Under the pieces are notes generated by a model that had not been told where the DNA came from, did no database searches, and saw only the letters and a program-made list of their open reading frames with translations. 45,596 bases of DNA, taken from a candidate division FCPU426 bacterium (GTDB taxonomy: Bacteria; Oederibacteriota; PGYV01; Palsa-1178). The DNA is taken from NCBI GenBank assembly GCA_003159495.1, contig PLPI01000141.1:5532-51127 (forward strand), in the 5' to 3' direction. Within the stretch, counting starts at the first letter, position 1; the number at the start of each line of letters is the position of its first letter. Shown here piece after piece: positions 1-11,000 of the stretch. Position numbers and translations under genes: made by a program.

Positions 1-38
1 ATACCCGGGATAAACCGTGCAACTGGTTTTTCGACAGT
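1..38 (-). repeat. dispersed repeat, inverted copy
   Basis: On the minus strand: ACTGTCGAAAAACC, 13 nt, ATCCCGGGTAT. It sits 8 bp beyond the pfp stop codon. Confidence 0.65.
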
Positions 39-45
39 TTCGTGT

Positions 46-1716
46 TTATTCCTTTGCCGTTCTTTCATAGCGCAAAGTTTTTGTTGTCGCGTCAACAACC
101 GAAGCCGGGCCGTAATACTGTATCGGCCCCGGGAAAAGATAATTGTCTTCAAGGGCCAGTTTCTTCCTCATGGCCGACCATGCCTTAAAGGGCTTTCCGT
201 CAAGCTCCACCAGCGCCTTTTGTATTACGGGTTTGTCCTCGCCCTTCCTGCGTTCAATGTTCATCATCATTGTCAGGGGCACGCCGCCGGCTATCCACTG
301 TGCCGGCGCTTTTGTAAGGCCGCGTACGCTGGACATATAGCCCGTCATGCCGTTGGCTATGAGAAGCACGGCGTTGTATCCGAGTGCGTAGCAGTAATTC
401 GCGTCAAAATTTGTCGGGAAGCCGCAACGCCCCTCGTATCCGAAAAAGTGGGTTATGGACGCGAATTTTCCCTTGAACGCCCCTTCCTTTTTCATGTCGC
501 GCAGTTTCTTCTCGACCATTTCAACAAGAAGCTTTTCCGTCTCGATCTGCGACACCATCACGTTGCCGTGCGGGTCCCTGTCGAGTATCAACTGATTTTC
601 AATGGCCGCCGGCAGTGATTTCATAAGCTCCGCGAGCCTGGGTTCAAGTATCTTATAGACATAATCCTTTTTCGCGTGTATCTGTTCAATGGCCCTTAGC
701 TGCTGCTCGTGAGTGGCCAGCAGGTCGTTTAATTTCTTTATGAGTTCCTTGATTTCGGGGATGAACTCTATCAACCCTTCCGGCACCAGGCAAACCCCGA
801 AGTTTTTCCCTTCATCAGCCCTTTCAAGGATTGTCTCAACTATAGTGTCGACCACCTGTGAGAGGGTCATCTTTCTCTCGAGAACCTCTTCGCCGATAAG
901 GGCGATATTAGGCTGGGTCTGGAAGGCCACTTCAAGGGTGATATGCGAAGCGCTCCTGCCCATGAGCCTTATAAAGTGCCAGTATTTTCTGGCCGAGTTT
1001 ACGTCCCTGCATATATTTCCAACAAGCTCCGAATATATTTTTGTGGCCGTGTCAAACCCGAAGCTGGTTTCCACCATATCGTTCTTTAAGTCGCCGTCTA
1101 TCGTCTTCGGCACGCCGATGACCTGAACCGGGGCTTTTTGCGCGGCAAAATATTCCGCAAGCATGGCGCCGTTGGTGTTGGAGTCGTCGCCGCCCACTAT
1201 CACCAGCGCGTCTATTTTATTTGAAAGAATGGTGCGCTTCGATTTTTCAAACTGCTCCGGCGTTTCTATCTTTGTCCTGCCCGACTGAATAATGTCGAAT
1301 CCGCCCGTGTTCCTGTAACCGGCAATGAATTTTTCGGTTATCTCGACCATTTTTCCGTCGATAATACCCGACGGTCCGCCGAGAAATCCGATAAGTTTAT
1401 TATTCTTGTTTGCTTTCTTCAGGCCGTCAAAGAGCCCGGCTATAACGTTATGCCCGCCGGCAGCCTGCCCGCCGGAAAGCACGACCCCGACCTTGAGGAT
1501 TTTTTTGTTCAGGGACGGGTTCTTTCCCTTCGCGAAAGTTACCACAGGCTTGCCGAAATTGTATTTGAATATTTCCTTGAGCTTGGCCGCGTCGGAAATA
1601 GACGATGTGGGTTTCCCCGCCTTGGGTTTGATGGAAGAAAACGGCGACTTTAAAATAGATGGCAGCACCGGTTTGAAATCCAGCCTTAATTTCTGCAGTT
1701 CGGAAAGTTTATCCAT
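46..1716 (-). CDS. pfp: PPi-dependent 6-phosphofructokinase
   Basis: Pyrophosphate--fructose-6-phosphate 1-phosphotransferase, which phosphorylates fructose 6-phosphate with PPi instead of ATP, reversibly, in cytosolic glycolysis/gluconeogenesis. Visible motifs are the Gly-rich phosphate loop GGQAAGGHN (about residues 82-90), GGDDSN (175-180; the second Asp, where ATP enzymes have Gly, marks PPi use) and PKTIDGD (203-209, with the Lys typical of PPi enzymes). At 556 residues it matches the long PPi-PFK subfamily. An upstream in-frame ATG at 1758 exists, but the ATG at 1716 follows GGAGG at good spacing and is preferred. It is monocistronic as far as can be seen, with its own promoter at 1776-1803. 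Family assignment is strong; the physiological direction is unknown. Confidence 0.95.
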   Translation of the reverse strand: MDKLSELQKLRLDFKPVLPSILKSPFSSIKPKAGKPTSSISDAAKLKEIFKYNFGKPVVTFAKGKNPSLNKKILKVGVVLSGGQAAGGHNVIAGLFDGLKKANKNNKLIGFLGGPSGIIDGKMVEITEKFIAGYRNTGGFDIIQSGRTKIETPEQFEKSKRTILSNKIDALVIVGGDDSNTNGAMLAEYFAAQKAPVQVIGVPKTIDGDLKNDMVETSFGFDTATKIYSELVGNICRDVNSARKYWHFIRLMGRSASHITLEVAFQTQPNIALIGEEVLERKMTLSQVVDTIVETILERADEGKNFGVCLVPEGLIEFIPEIKELIKKLNDLLATHEQQLRAIEQIHAKKDYVYKILEPRLAELMKSLPAAIENQLILDRDPHGNVMVSQIETEKLLVEMVEKKLRDMKKEGAFKGKFASITHFFGYEGRCGFPTNFDANYCYALGYNAVLLIANGMTGYMSSVRGLTKAPAQWIAGGVPLTMMMNIERRKGEDKPVIQKALVELDGKPFKAWSAMRKKLALEDNYLFPGPIQYYGPASVVDATTKTLRYERTAKE

Positions 1717-1775
1717 GAATATCCTCCGTTTTATATTGGTACGCAAAAAAGCGCCCATATCAAATAAATATGAAT

Positions 1776-1803
1776 ATTATACGGAAATCACGGGAAATTT
1801 CAA
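1776..1803 (-). promoter_or_regulatory. sigma70-type promoter of pfp
   Basis: On the minus strand TTGAAA (1798-1803) is separated by 16 bp from a perfect TATAAT (1776-1781). The predicted transcript starts near 1769, about 50 nt before the ATG at 1716. Confidence 0.7.
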
Positions 1804-2166
1804 TATAATATAAAAAAAAGAGGCCGGTATCCCGCTATTTCATCTTGTAAAATATCCATATCGGAATTATAATGGTATAAAGTTAGGATTATATACTTTT
1901 GCACAAACCCTTTACAATAATAAACACAGCGGCTTGTTTATACGCATAAAGATACAATTGGTCAATCCCGGCAGGGAAACCCCTTTAAAAGAAGAGAATT
2001 TTAAGGACTGGACCCGTTTTTGGCCTATATCTCCAAAAATTAAAATATTCCCGTTTTAACAGAAACTATTTCCCTTTTTATCCGTCTAATATAGTAGGAA
2101 ACAACCGATAATATTGAAAGGGGTTTTGCCCGTGAGCAACAGGAACCCAAAAAGGGGGTCGTGCTA
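1804..2166. other. AT-rich intergenic region
   Basis: About 360 bases between the pfp promoter and a small plus-strand ORF. I see no conserved gene, no strong hairpin and no convincing RNA structure. It presumably holds the promoter of the small ORF, but no clear -35/-10 pair could be fixed. Confidence 0.4.
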
Positions 2167-2370
2167 ATGAAGGTAAAAGTGGCGCTTTTTAAGATGAAAA
2201 TAAAGGAACTAAAAAAGGTTGTCAGCGTAGATGAACTCAAAGGCTGGGCCCCTTATACCGGCGACCTGAAAAACAGCTTTCCGCGGGATATTAAAATGGA
2301 AATAAACGAGGAAAATATCTATAACCTTGACTGGTCCGGCAAAAAAATGATTTACCTCTCCGCGAATTAA
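2167..2370 (+). CDS. small hypothetical protein (67 aa)
   Basis: Not a family I recognise. A short, Lys-rich, soluble-looking protein with an N-terminal amphipathic Lys/Val stretch. The ATG at 2167 follows a GGGGG Shine-Dalgarno-like run with 8-nt spacing, which supports translation; a GTG two codons upstream (2161) is the alternative. The stop codon lies in the loop of a 10-bp hairpin (2359-2382), so the ORF end and a candidate terminator coincide. It is the only plus-strand gene in the first 18 kb. A competing minus-strand ORF across the same bases is hydrophobic and Ser/Phe-rich without a good start site. Could be spurious. Confidence 0.4.
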   Translation: MKVKVALFKMKIKELKKVVSVDELKGWAPYTGDLKNSFPRDIKMEINEENIYNLDWSGKKMIYLSAN

Positions 2371-2382
2371 TAAATTCGCGGA
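2359..2382 (+). terminator. hairpin overlapping the stop of the small ORF
   Basis: Perfect 10-bp stem TCCGCGAATT / AATTCGCGGA with an AATA loop, followed by an A/T-rich but not pure T tail. It may end the small plus-strand transcript. Confidence 0.5.
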
Positions 2383-2443
2383 ATTATAAATTTAGAATTA
2401 TAAACCAATAAATTACAACTGAAAGTAACTTATAAACTTCTGC

Positions 2444-2491
2444 GGGCTTTCGCCCTTATCCTTACTTTTTGGTTTTGCATTTTTAATTTTA
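2444..2491 (-). repeat. dispersed 3'-end repeat, copy 1
   Basis: Contains CTTTTTGGTTTTGCATTTT directly against the stop codon of the radical SAM gene (2489). Related copies sit at 15903-15930 and 35291-35320, each also just after a minus-strand stop codon. A small GGGC/GCCC hairpin with a GAAA loop (minus strand) lies at its outer edge. Confidence 0.6.
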
Positions 2492-3973
2492 CCTTACGGG
2501 TTTTCCTGTTATCACCCTTATTATCCTGTCCAGTATCTTTGCAAGCCCCGTAATGTTCCATTTCCAGTCAAATGGCCTTATCTGCCTGAGCAGGTATCCC
2601 GGCCTTAATAATATTTCAGAATAGGCTTTTGCGCGCAGTTTTTTCAGCCGCCCCGCCGTGAGTTCCTGTGTGCGTATGACGGGCTCGTCGGAGAGTGGAA
2701 AATATTTTTCCCAGTCCTTTGTGAGAAGAAATCCATTCTGCTCATAGTACTGGAACATCTCGGTATTCGGGAAAGGCGTCGAAAAACAGAACTGCGTGTA
2801 AAAAGGGTCTATCTCTTTTATGAATTCTATTGTCTCTTTCACGGTGGCTTCGGTCTCGCCGGGCAGCCCTATTATGGCCAGGCCGTAGAACATTATCCCG
2901 AGTTCATGGCACCACTTTGCCGCACGCCTTATATCATCCAGCGTTACCCCTTTTTTAATGTTTTTAAGGATGGTCTCGGAGCCCGACTCTATCCCAATAG
3001 CCAGCTCCTTCATGCCCGCTTTTTTCATGGCTTTGAGAAGTTCATAGTCAACAAGGTTTGCCCTGGTGCAGGCGGCCCATTTTAATTTATCAAGCCCCTC
3101 TTCCGCCATTCTTTCGCACAATTCCATAACCCTGCTTTTTTTTATGGAAAGGGTGTCGTCAAAAAACAAAAATGACTTTATCCGTAATTTATCCCTGAGA
3201 AATTTTAACTCGCTTATGACGGATTCCACGCTTCTCTCCCTGCACTTTGTCCTGCCGAACGCGCAGAATGTGCAGGAAAAGGGGCAGCCCCTGGTTGTCT
3301 GGACAAGCGCAAACGGCCTCTGCATAACGCCCGTATGGTAGGGTTTCAAATCAGGCAGCATATGGTATGCCGGATACGGCAGCGAATTGATGTCGGTTAT
3401 TTCATTTGCGGGTAGCGTGGTTATAACCCTCTCTTTTATGCAGAATGATATACCGGGTACGTTCACAAGAAAACCATGTTCCTTATTGGGGGCTTCTCCC
3501 GGCACGGAAAGGCATTCCTTTTGTTTCATAATTTCCAGCGCGAGTTTTTCAACCACCGCCTCGGGTTCGGAATTTATAAAAACATCGGCATAGCCGCCTT
3601 TCAATATGGCGTCGCGAATCTCATGCACATCCGCTATTATCCTGTTCCGAAGCGCCGTAACGGCCCCGGCGGAAGCGGCCAGTTTAAGCACGTCAAGGTC
3701 CTGCCTCTGGGTGTCAAAACCGCAGCGCGAAATGACAAGGTCCGGCATAAATTTCAGAATTTCCCCTTCGACTTTCTTCAGCGAATAATCATACCCGTTG
3801 GCGTCAAGAAGCCTTATCTCAAAAGACGGATTTTTTTCCAGTGCTGCCGCCATATAAAGCAGTGAAAGCGGCGGATAAACCGACCCGATATCCTTGTGTT
3901 CAAAACGTTCCTCCCTGACAACGGCCATGCCCGCGACCCTGGGCGGATTTATCAGCATTATTTTAAGTTTCAT
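2489..3973 (-). CDS. B12-binding-domain radical SAM protein (1)
   Basis: Radical SAM enzyme of the cobalamin-binding class. The N-terminal 150 residues resemble a Rossmann B12-binding domain (MKLKIMLINPP..., YPPLSLLYMAAAL) and are followed by a radical SAM core with the canonical cluster motif C230-x3-C234-x2-C237 in RGCPFSCTFC. Further core signatures are FFDDTL, the GIESG strand and GLPGET. Substrate unknown: relatives methylate unreactive carbons or carry out cyclisation, but nothing here fixes the target. Its start overlaps the stop of the DUF1232 gene by 4 bp (ATGA), so the two are translationally coupled. One of three paralogous B12/radical SAM genes in the window, each carrying different cluster spacing or C-terminal domains. 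Confidence 0.88.
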   Translation of the reverse strand: MKLKIMLINPPRVAGMAVVREERFEHKDIGSVYPPLSLLYMAAALEKNPSFEIRLLDANGYDYSLKKVEGEILKFMPDLVISRCGFDTQRQDLDVLKLAASAGAVTALRNRIIADVHEIRDAILKGGYADVFINSEPEAVVEKLALEIMKQKECLSVPGEAPNKEHGFLVNVPGISFCIKERVITTLPANEITDINSLPYPAYHMLPDLKPYHTGVMQRPFALVQTTRGCPFSCTFCAFGRTKCRERSVESVISELKFLRDKLRIKSFLFFDDTLSIKKSRVMELCERMAEEGLDKLKWAACTRANLVDYELLKAMKKAGMKELAIGIESGSETILKNIKKGVTLDDIRRAAKWCHELGIMFYGLAIIGLPGETEATVKETIEFIKEIDPFYTQFCFSTPFPNTEMFQYYEQNGFLLTKDWEKYFPLSDEPVIRTQELTAGRLKKLRAKAYSEILLRPGYLLRQIRPFDWKWNITGLAKILDRIIRVITGKPVR

Positions 3974-4239
3974 TTTTTCACCTTTTCCCGGTATTCCGCC
4001 AGAATTTCAGCCGGTATCATCCTGGAAATAATGAACAACCCGATGGCTGTCACAGCCGCGTCGTCCAGCCATCCAAACACGGGTATGGCGTCGGGAATAA
4101 TATCAAACGGAAGGATGATGTAGGCGATTATTACAATGCCTGTTATTTTGGGAATTAACGGCGTCCTTTTGTCCAACAACGCCCTTATGTAAATGTAAAT
4201 TTTGATAAAAAAACTCAGTTTATTTTTTCTGTTTTTCAT
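3970..4239 (-). CDS. YkvA/DUF1232 family small membrane protein
   Basis: An 89-residue protein with the DUF1232 signature: a hydrophobic helix followed by PFDIIPDAIPVFGWLDDA, matching the family pattern DxIPDxIPxxGxLDD. It is predicted to be membrane-associated. Family function is unknown. The stop overlaps the radical SAM start by 4 bp, so it is the first gene of a two-gene operon. The basic N-terminus (KNRKNK) suits an inside-positive membrane topology. Confidence 0.85.
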   Translation of the reverse strand: MKNRKNKLSFFIKIYIYIRALLDKRTPLIPKITGIVIIAYIILPFDIIPDAIPVFGWLDDAAVTAIGLFIISRMIPAEILAEYREKVKK

Positions 4240-4278
4240 TTCTATATTATATCACAGATTTTACCGGCCGGTCATTTG

Positions 4279-4962
4279 TTAATCTTTATCCTTTTTTTTC
4301 AATGACGGTTCAATCAGTTTCATGAACCTTATGCCTGCAAATATCAAAAGCCCCAGCATTATTGCCGACGGTATTAAAAGCAGCCATGGGATGACCTGGT
4401 CGTTTTTATAGTTGATGTAGGCACCCGTACCCGCGATATAAATAAATATCCACGGCAGCATGCACAGCCAGGAGCACAGGACATAAGGGAGGAACTTTAT
4501 CTTTGTAAGGCCGAAACCGTAATTCGCTATCTCTGCGGGTATAAAAGGCAGAAACCTGACTATGGCGACTATGTACCAGCCGTATCTTTCCGTAAGTTCG
4601 TCGATTTTTATAAATGTCCTGTGTTTTCCCACCGTGTCTTTTATAAGGTCCCTTGCCAGGAACCTTGAGAGGAAAAAGGTAAGCATTATGCTTATCGTCG
4701 CCCCGGCGCTGGAGGCCAGAAAACCCGTCATTGCTCCGAAAACCGTTCCGGCGAAGACCGTAAGGGCGATTGCAGGCACGCCGAAAGAGAATGCCAGGCC
4801 GTAAAAAACCACAAACACCGCAATGCCCGCCGGCCCGTTCATGCGTATCCATCCCTTCAACATAATGAGCCTGTGGTAAAGGTGGTAATGCTCTACGGCC
4901 CATGCGGCAAAAACCAGGAGAAGCACAAAGCAGGCGAATTTGAGCGCGTCTATTTTTTTCAT
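4279..4962 (-). CDS. TVP38/TMEM64 (SNARE-associated/DedA-like) membrane protein
   Basis: Polytopic inner-membrane protein of the TVP38/TMEM64 family. Hydrophobic segments lie near the N-terminus, and the family core includes FFLSRFLARD, a VRFLPFIPAEIANYGFG stretch with the conserved R-x-x-P-x-x-P, and a C-terminal hydrophobic pair before a Lys-rich tail. DedA/TVP38 proteins are linked to membrane lipid transport or homeostasis; the substrate here is unknown. The start is uncertain: an in-frame ATG at 4980 lacks a Shine-Dalgarno, and the ATG at 4962 lies 7 nt from a TATAAT (4969-4974), so transcript and ATG may nearly coincide (leaderless). Transcribed in the same direction as the DUF1232/radical SAM pair, 39 bp away. 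Confidence 0.85.
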   Translation of the reverse strand: MKKIDALKFACFVLLLVFAAWAVEHYHLYHRLIMLKGWIRMNGPAGIAVFVVFYGLAFSFGVPAIALTVFAGTVFGAMTGFLASSAGATISIMLTFFLSRFLARDLIKDTVGKHRTFIKIDELTERYGWYIVAIVRFLPFIPAEIANYGFGLTKIKFLPYVLCSWLCMLPWIFIYIAGTGAYINYKNDQVIPWLLLIPSAIMLGLLIFAGIRFMKLIEPSLKKKDKD

Positions 4963-5010
4963 AATTTCATTATAACCCATATATTCGTTTTAAAGTAATT
5001 TGTTTTTACG

Positions 5011-8000
5011 CTAAGGGGTCGTAAACGCAACAGTATACTGGGTATTTGCGCCGTACTGTGAATAACAGTTATACTGGTATATTTTGGCGTAATAAACCCC
5101 GGCCGCCAGCGCGGTCCATATTAGTGTTGTTCCTGTACCCTTTGTATAGCTGTAAGCCGATGCAAGCTGGGTGAATCCGTCCGTATCATACAGGATTATA
5201 TACACGCTTGAGTTCGTCCCCATTGCGCTTGTCTTTACCGTGTATTGGGTCGCCGCCGATGCCGCGAACTTATACCAGTCATAATCGCAGGCGCTGCTGG
5301 AATTGTGTGTCTCCGGGGCCCCGTTAACCGTCATAAGCCTGGCTTTTGCGGCCGATCCGTCATCCTCGTATATATCAGGCGGAAACGGCGTCGGGGTCAT
5401 CGTCGGAGTGTATGTGTTCGTGTAGGTTATCGTCGGTGTAAAAGTATTTGTCGGGGTCATTGTAATTGCCGAACCTGTAAAAGCCACCGTATAATCCGTA
5501 TTCGCCCCGTAATAGGAAGCGCAGTTATACTGGCATATCTTCACGTAATATGTCCCGTCCGCCGGGGCCACCCAGTTTATGGATGTTCCGGTTCCCCTCA
5601 CCGTTGAATATGCGCTGGTCAGCACTGTGTACCCGTCGGTATCATATATATAGATATAAACCGCGGAATTAGACCCCATGGCGGTTGTTGAAATGTTGTA
5701 TTGTATCCCCGAAGCCGCGGCGAATTTATACCAGTCATTGTCGCAGGCATCATGCGAATTGTGCGCCTCGGGCGCGCCTCCCACCGTGACCGGCCTTGCC
5801 TTTGCCGCCGAGTCATCATCCTCGTAAATGTCGGGTGGATATGTGCCTATCGCCGTGGCTGTCATTGTCGGGGTGTTGCTTGCTGTCGCCGTAAAAGTCG
5901 GTGTCATTGTCGAAGCCGACGCCGTGAAGGATACCGTATACTGGGTGTTTGCCCCGTAATATGAGGAACAACTGCTCTGGTATATTTCAACATAATAAAC
6001 GCCGTCTGCGGGGGCTATCCAGTTAAGCGTTGTTCCGGTCCCTAGCGTATATGTGTAAGCCTCGGCCAGATAAGTTGACCCGTTCGTGTCAAATATCTCA
6101 ACGACAACGGCCGAACTGGATCCCATGGCGGTTGTTGCAATTGTATACTGTGTGCTTTTAACAGCGGCAAATTTATACCAGTCGCGGTCGCATGCCACAT
6201 TGGATGTATGTGTTTCCGGAGCATCGCCCACCGTGACAAGCCTTGCCTGCGAAGCGGTATTGTCGGGTTCATAAATGTCCGGAGGATACGCGGTCGGACT
6301 AAGGGTCGGCGTAAATGTAAATGTGGGCGTGTATGTAAAAGTGGCTGTATTCGACGGCGTCATAGTTATGGCTGACGACGTAAAGGCGACCGTGTACTCG
6401 GTGTTGGCCCCGTAATACGAGGTGCAGTATGTCTGGTATATCCTTACATAATAAACCCCATCTGCGGGAGCGGCAAATGATACAGTAGTCCCTGAACCCC
6501 GGGTGTAAGTCACGCCGCTGGCAAGCTGGGTATAGCCGTCGGTATCAAGAATGTCGATTTCTACCGCGGAATTTGATCCCATCGCCGTAGTTTTTACAGT
6601 ATACAGAACATTTTTTAACGCGCTGAATTTAAACCAGTCATAATCGCATGGAACGTTGGAGTTATGTGTTTCTGCCGCTCCGTTTACCGTAATTAATCTT
6701 GCTTTTGGCGCCGACGAATCATCCTCATACATATCGGGCACATATGTCAGCGTGGGCGTGTAAGAAACTGTCGGGGTATATGTGGGTGTGCTCGTATAAA
6801 CGGGAGTTACGGTTGACGCCGATTCGGCGAAAGAAATGTTATATTCCGTATTTGCGCCGAAACTTGAATAGCAGTTGGACTGGCTGACCCGGATATAATA
6901 AACACCGTCGGAAGCGGCTGTCCAGTTGAGTGTAGTACCGGTTCCCAGTGTATAGCTTGTCGCATAGGTCAGTTCCGAAGCTCCGTCAGTCGAATATAAC
7001 GCTATAAGCACGGCGGAATTTGACCCCATGGCCGTTGTCTTTATAGTATAAACCCTGTTTTTTGATGCGGTGAATTTGTACCAGTCGTTATCGCACTGAT
7101 CATGGGAATTGTGCGTTTCCGGGGCGCTTCCGCATATTATATACCTGGCATTAGCGGCGGTGTCATCGTCCTCATACTGGTCGGCTGGATATGGCGTCCC
7201 CGTGGCTGTCGGGGTGCTTGAGGCCGTGTAAGTTGCCGCCGGAGTAAAGGAATTTGTCGGGGTGACCGTCAGCATAGGCGATGTGAAAGAAACTGTATAC
7301 TCGGTCCCCGCGCCGTAATTGCTGTAGCAGCTATACTGGGATATGCGCACAAAATAAACCCCGTCGGCGGGTGCGATCCACGTCAGCGTGGTTGGAACGC
7401 CATTCGTATAGCTGTAAGCTCCGGTCAGGTAAGTGGAGCCGTCTATATCGAAAATATATATTTGCACCGCCGAGTTCGTCCCCATCGCGGATGTGCCTAT
7501 CGTATACGGCACGCCCTTTATTGCGGAAAACTTGAACCAGTCGTAATCGCAGGGTGTATTCGAATTGTGGGTTTCCGCCGGGCCGTTCACCGCAACGAGT
7601 CTTGCCTTGAGCACTGTACCGTCATCCTCGTACATGTCCGGCCCGGGCGTATTTACCGGGGTCGGCGTAAAACTCGGAGTATATGTTAATGTCTGCGTGA
7701 CAGTCGGCGTCATTGTTACCGATGATGCCGTAAAGGCCACCGTGTACTCGGTATTGGCCCCGTAAACATAATTGCAGTTGGACTCGATTATTTTTACATA
7801 ATATACACCGTCGGAAGTCGCCGTCCAGGCGATGGATGTCCCCATCCCGGATGAACCGGGACAGTTATGTGCAAGCTGGGTGAAGCCGTCCGTATCATAA
7901 ATATATATGCATGCCTGTGAATTTGAACCCGCTATTGATGTTTTAACCGTATATTGTATCCCCTTTAAGGCTGAAAACTTGAACCAGTCCGCATCACACG

Positions 8001-11000
8001 GCGTATTTGAGTTATGGGATTCCGGCGCACCGCCTACGGTTACAAGCCTTGCTTTTGCGGCGGACCCGTCGTCCTCATACATATCTGCGGGATAAAGCGT
8101 CGGAGTAAAGGTCGGTACCGGCGTGTTTACAGGTGTAAATGTATACGTGGGAGTGAACGTTGGCGTAAAAGTGAGCGTGGGTGTCATGGTTATTGATGAA
8201 CCGGCAAAAGAAACCGTATACTCCGTATTTAACCCGTAATTATTTGCGCAGTCATACTGGCATATTTTCACAAAATATACCCCGTCGGCCGGTGCGGTCC
8301 AGGTTATCGTGGTGCCCATCCCCCTGATGCTGGAGTATCTGTATGCCAGCTGGGAATACCCGTCCGTGTCATAAATATATATGTATACCGCCGAGTTTGA
8401 ACCCATCGCCGTGGTTGAAATGGTATACTCTATGCTCTTCGCCGCGGAAAACTTGTACCAGTCATAGTCGCACGCGTCGTGCGAATTATGCTGCTCAGGG
8501 GCGCCCCCGACCGTTACCAGCCTTGCGTTCGCCGCATTATCGTCGTTTTCATATACATCGGGCGCAACGGTAGCGGAAGGCACGGGCGTGAAAGAAGGCG
8601 TAAAAGTCAGCGTAACAGTCATGGTTGGCGTCATTGTGGAATCCGAACCCGTAAACCAGACGGTATATTCCGTATTTGCCCCGTAAACGCTGGCACAGTT
8701 ATACTGGTTTATTTTGGCGTAATATATTCCGTCAGCCGGGGCGACCCAATTCAGCAACGTCCCGACGCCGGCCTGATAGCTGTAATTCGAGGCAAGCTGC
8801 GTCGTCCCGTCGGTAGAGTAAATAGTTATCTGCGCGGCCGAGTTCGACCCCATGAGTCCCGTCCTGACAGTATAAAGTATGTTTTTTTGCGCGGAAAATT
8901 TGAACCAGTCGTAATCACACGCGTCATGCGAGTTGTGCTGTTCCGGCGCGGCTCCTATGGTGATAAGCCTGGCATTGCCCGCAGTATCGTCGTCCTCGTA
9001 TATGTCCGGCGTCGAAACAACCGAGGCTGAAGCGGTATTTGTCGGCGTGGGGGTGAATGTCTGAGTTATGGTGGGCGTCATTGTTACCGCAGATCCGGTG
9101 AATGATATCGTATATTCCGTATTGGCGCCGAAAGTATAAGAACAGCCCGACTGCTCGGCTTTTACGAAATAAACCCCGTCGGCCGGCGCCACCCAGCTCA
9201 GTGTCGTTCCCGTGCCGGCACTATAAGTGTAAGCCGTGGCAAGCTGGGTATATCCATCCGTCGAGTACAACGTTATATTGACGGCTGAATTAGACCCCAT
9301 GCCTGTGGTTTTTATGGTGTAAAGAATGTTTTTTACAGCGGAGAATTTAAACCAGTCGTCATCGCACGCGACATTGGAATTGTGCTGTTCGGACGCGCCT
9401 CCTACTGTAATTAGCCTGGCCTTTGCCGCGGAGCCGTCGTCCTCATACGCATCCGGCGGATACGGGGTTTGTGTCATGGTGGGTGTCGGGGAATTTGTCG
9501 GGGTGAAGGTAAATGTATTTGTATTGATGACCGAAGGGGTCACTGTCGCAGCGCCGCCGGTGAAAGATACGGTATATTCCGTATTGGCGCCATAGTATGC
9601 AAAGCATGAATACTGGCTTATCCTCACGTAATAAATGCCGTCAGCGGGCGCGGTCCAGTTAAGCGTGGTCGGAACTCCGCGTGAATATGAATAATTTGAA
9701 GCCAGCAGTGTATAACCATTCGTGTCATAAATGTCTATCTCCGCTGCGGAATTGCTTCCCATGGCGTAAGTTTTTATGGTGTAAGGGATGCCGCTGACTG
9801 CTGCGAACTTGTACCAGTCGTAATCGCATGCAACGTTGGAATTATGCGTTTCAGCCTGTCCGCCCACGGTAACAAGCCTGGCCTTTGCGGCGGAATCGTC
9901 GTCCTCATAAGGATCCGCCGGGTAAGGCGTGGGAGTAATGGTCGGAACGGATACTGTAAAAGTGGGGCTTGCCGTTCTTGTCACGGTCGCTGTCATAGGA
10001 GTTCCGGAGACAGCAAAAGATACGGTATATTCGGTCCCCGCCCCAAAAAAGTTATAACAATAGTTCTGGAATATTTTTACGTAATAAACGCCGTCCCTTG
10101 GCGCCGTCCATGAAAGCGTTGATCCAACCCCCCTGGTAGTGCCGCATGTCTGGGCGAGCAGTGTGTAACCGTCAACGTCATAAATATAGATGCATACCGC
10201 GGAATTTACCCCCATGTCCGCCGTCGAGACCGTGTACTGAAAATTCATTGATGCCTGGAATTTGTACCAGTCCATGTCGCAGGGGACGTCGGAATTGTGC
10301 TGTTCCGCCGGCCCGCCCGCAGTAATAAGCCTTGCTTTTGCCGCAGAGCCGTCATCTTCATACTGGTCGGGAGTTACGGTTATTGTCGGCGTAACGGTCG
10401 GAGTCATTGCAAAGGAGGTTCCCGTGAAAGATACCGTATATTCCGTGTCTGCGCCGTAATAATCCGCGCAGTCGTACTGGTATATTTTCACGAAGTAAAT
10501 ACCGTCGGCCGGAGCTATCCATGTAAGCGTTGTGCCATTACCCCTTGTATAACTGCATGAGGACGCAAGCTGTGTGGCGCCGTCAGTGTCGTAAATATTT
10601 ATACAGGCTGCGGATCTGTACCCCATTATTTCGGTCTGCACCGTATATGCCCTGTTTTTCACCGCTGAAAATTTGAACCAGTCATAATCACACGGCTTGT
10701 TGGAATTGTGCTGTTCAACAGCGCCGCCTATGGTGATGAGCCTTGCCGTGGACGGGCTGTCATCGGGTTCATAGGCGTCCGGTGCGTAACCGGCTGCCGT
10801 AGACGTGACTGTTGGAGTCGCGGAATTTGTACTTGTGACCGCAGGCGTCAGCGTCGGAGTAACCGTCAGTGTGTTAAAACTGGCTGAAAAATTTATCGTA
10901 TATTCCGTATCCGCCCCGAAATATAAAGAACAGTTATACTGGCACACTTTGACATAATATATCCCGTCCGCCGGAGCCGTCCATTTGAGCGTCGTGCCCG

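Noticed and set aside
2040-2240. Minus-strand 66-codon ORF
   Set aside because: Overlaps the better-supported plus-strand ORF, has low-complexity Ser/Phe composition and no clear ribosome binding site.
4406-4903. 165-codon alternative frame inside the TVP38 gene
   Set aside because: Same-strand shadow: Arg/His/Gly-rich translation with no family features, fully inside a well-supported membrane protein gene.
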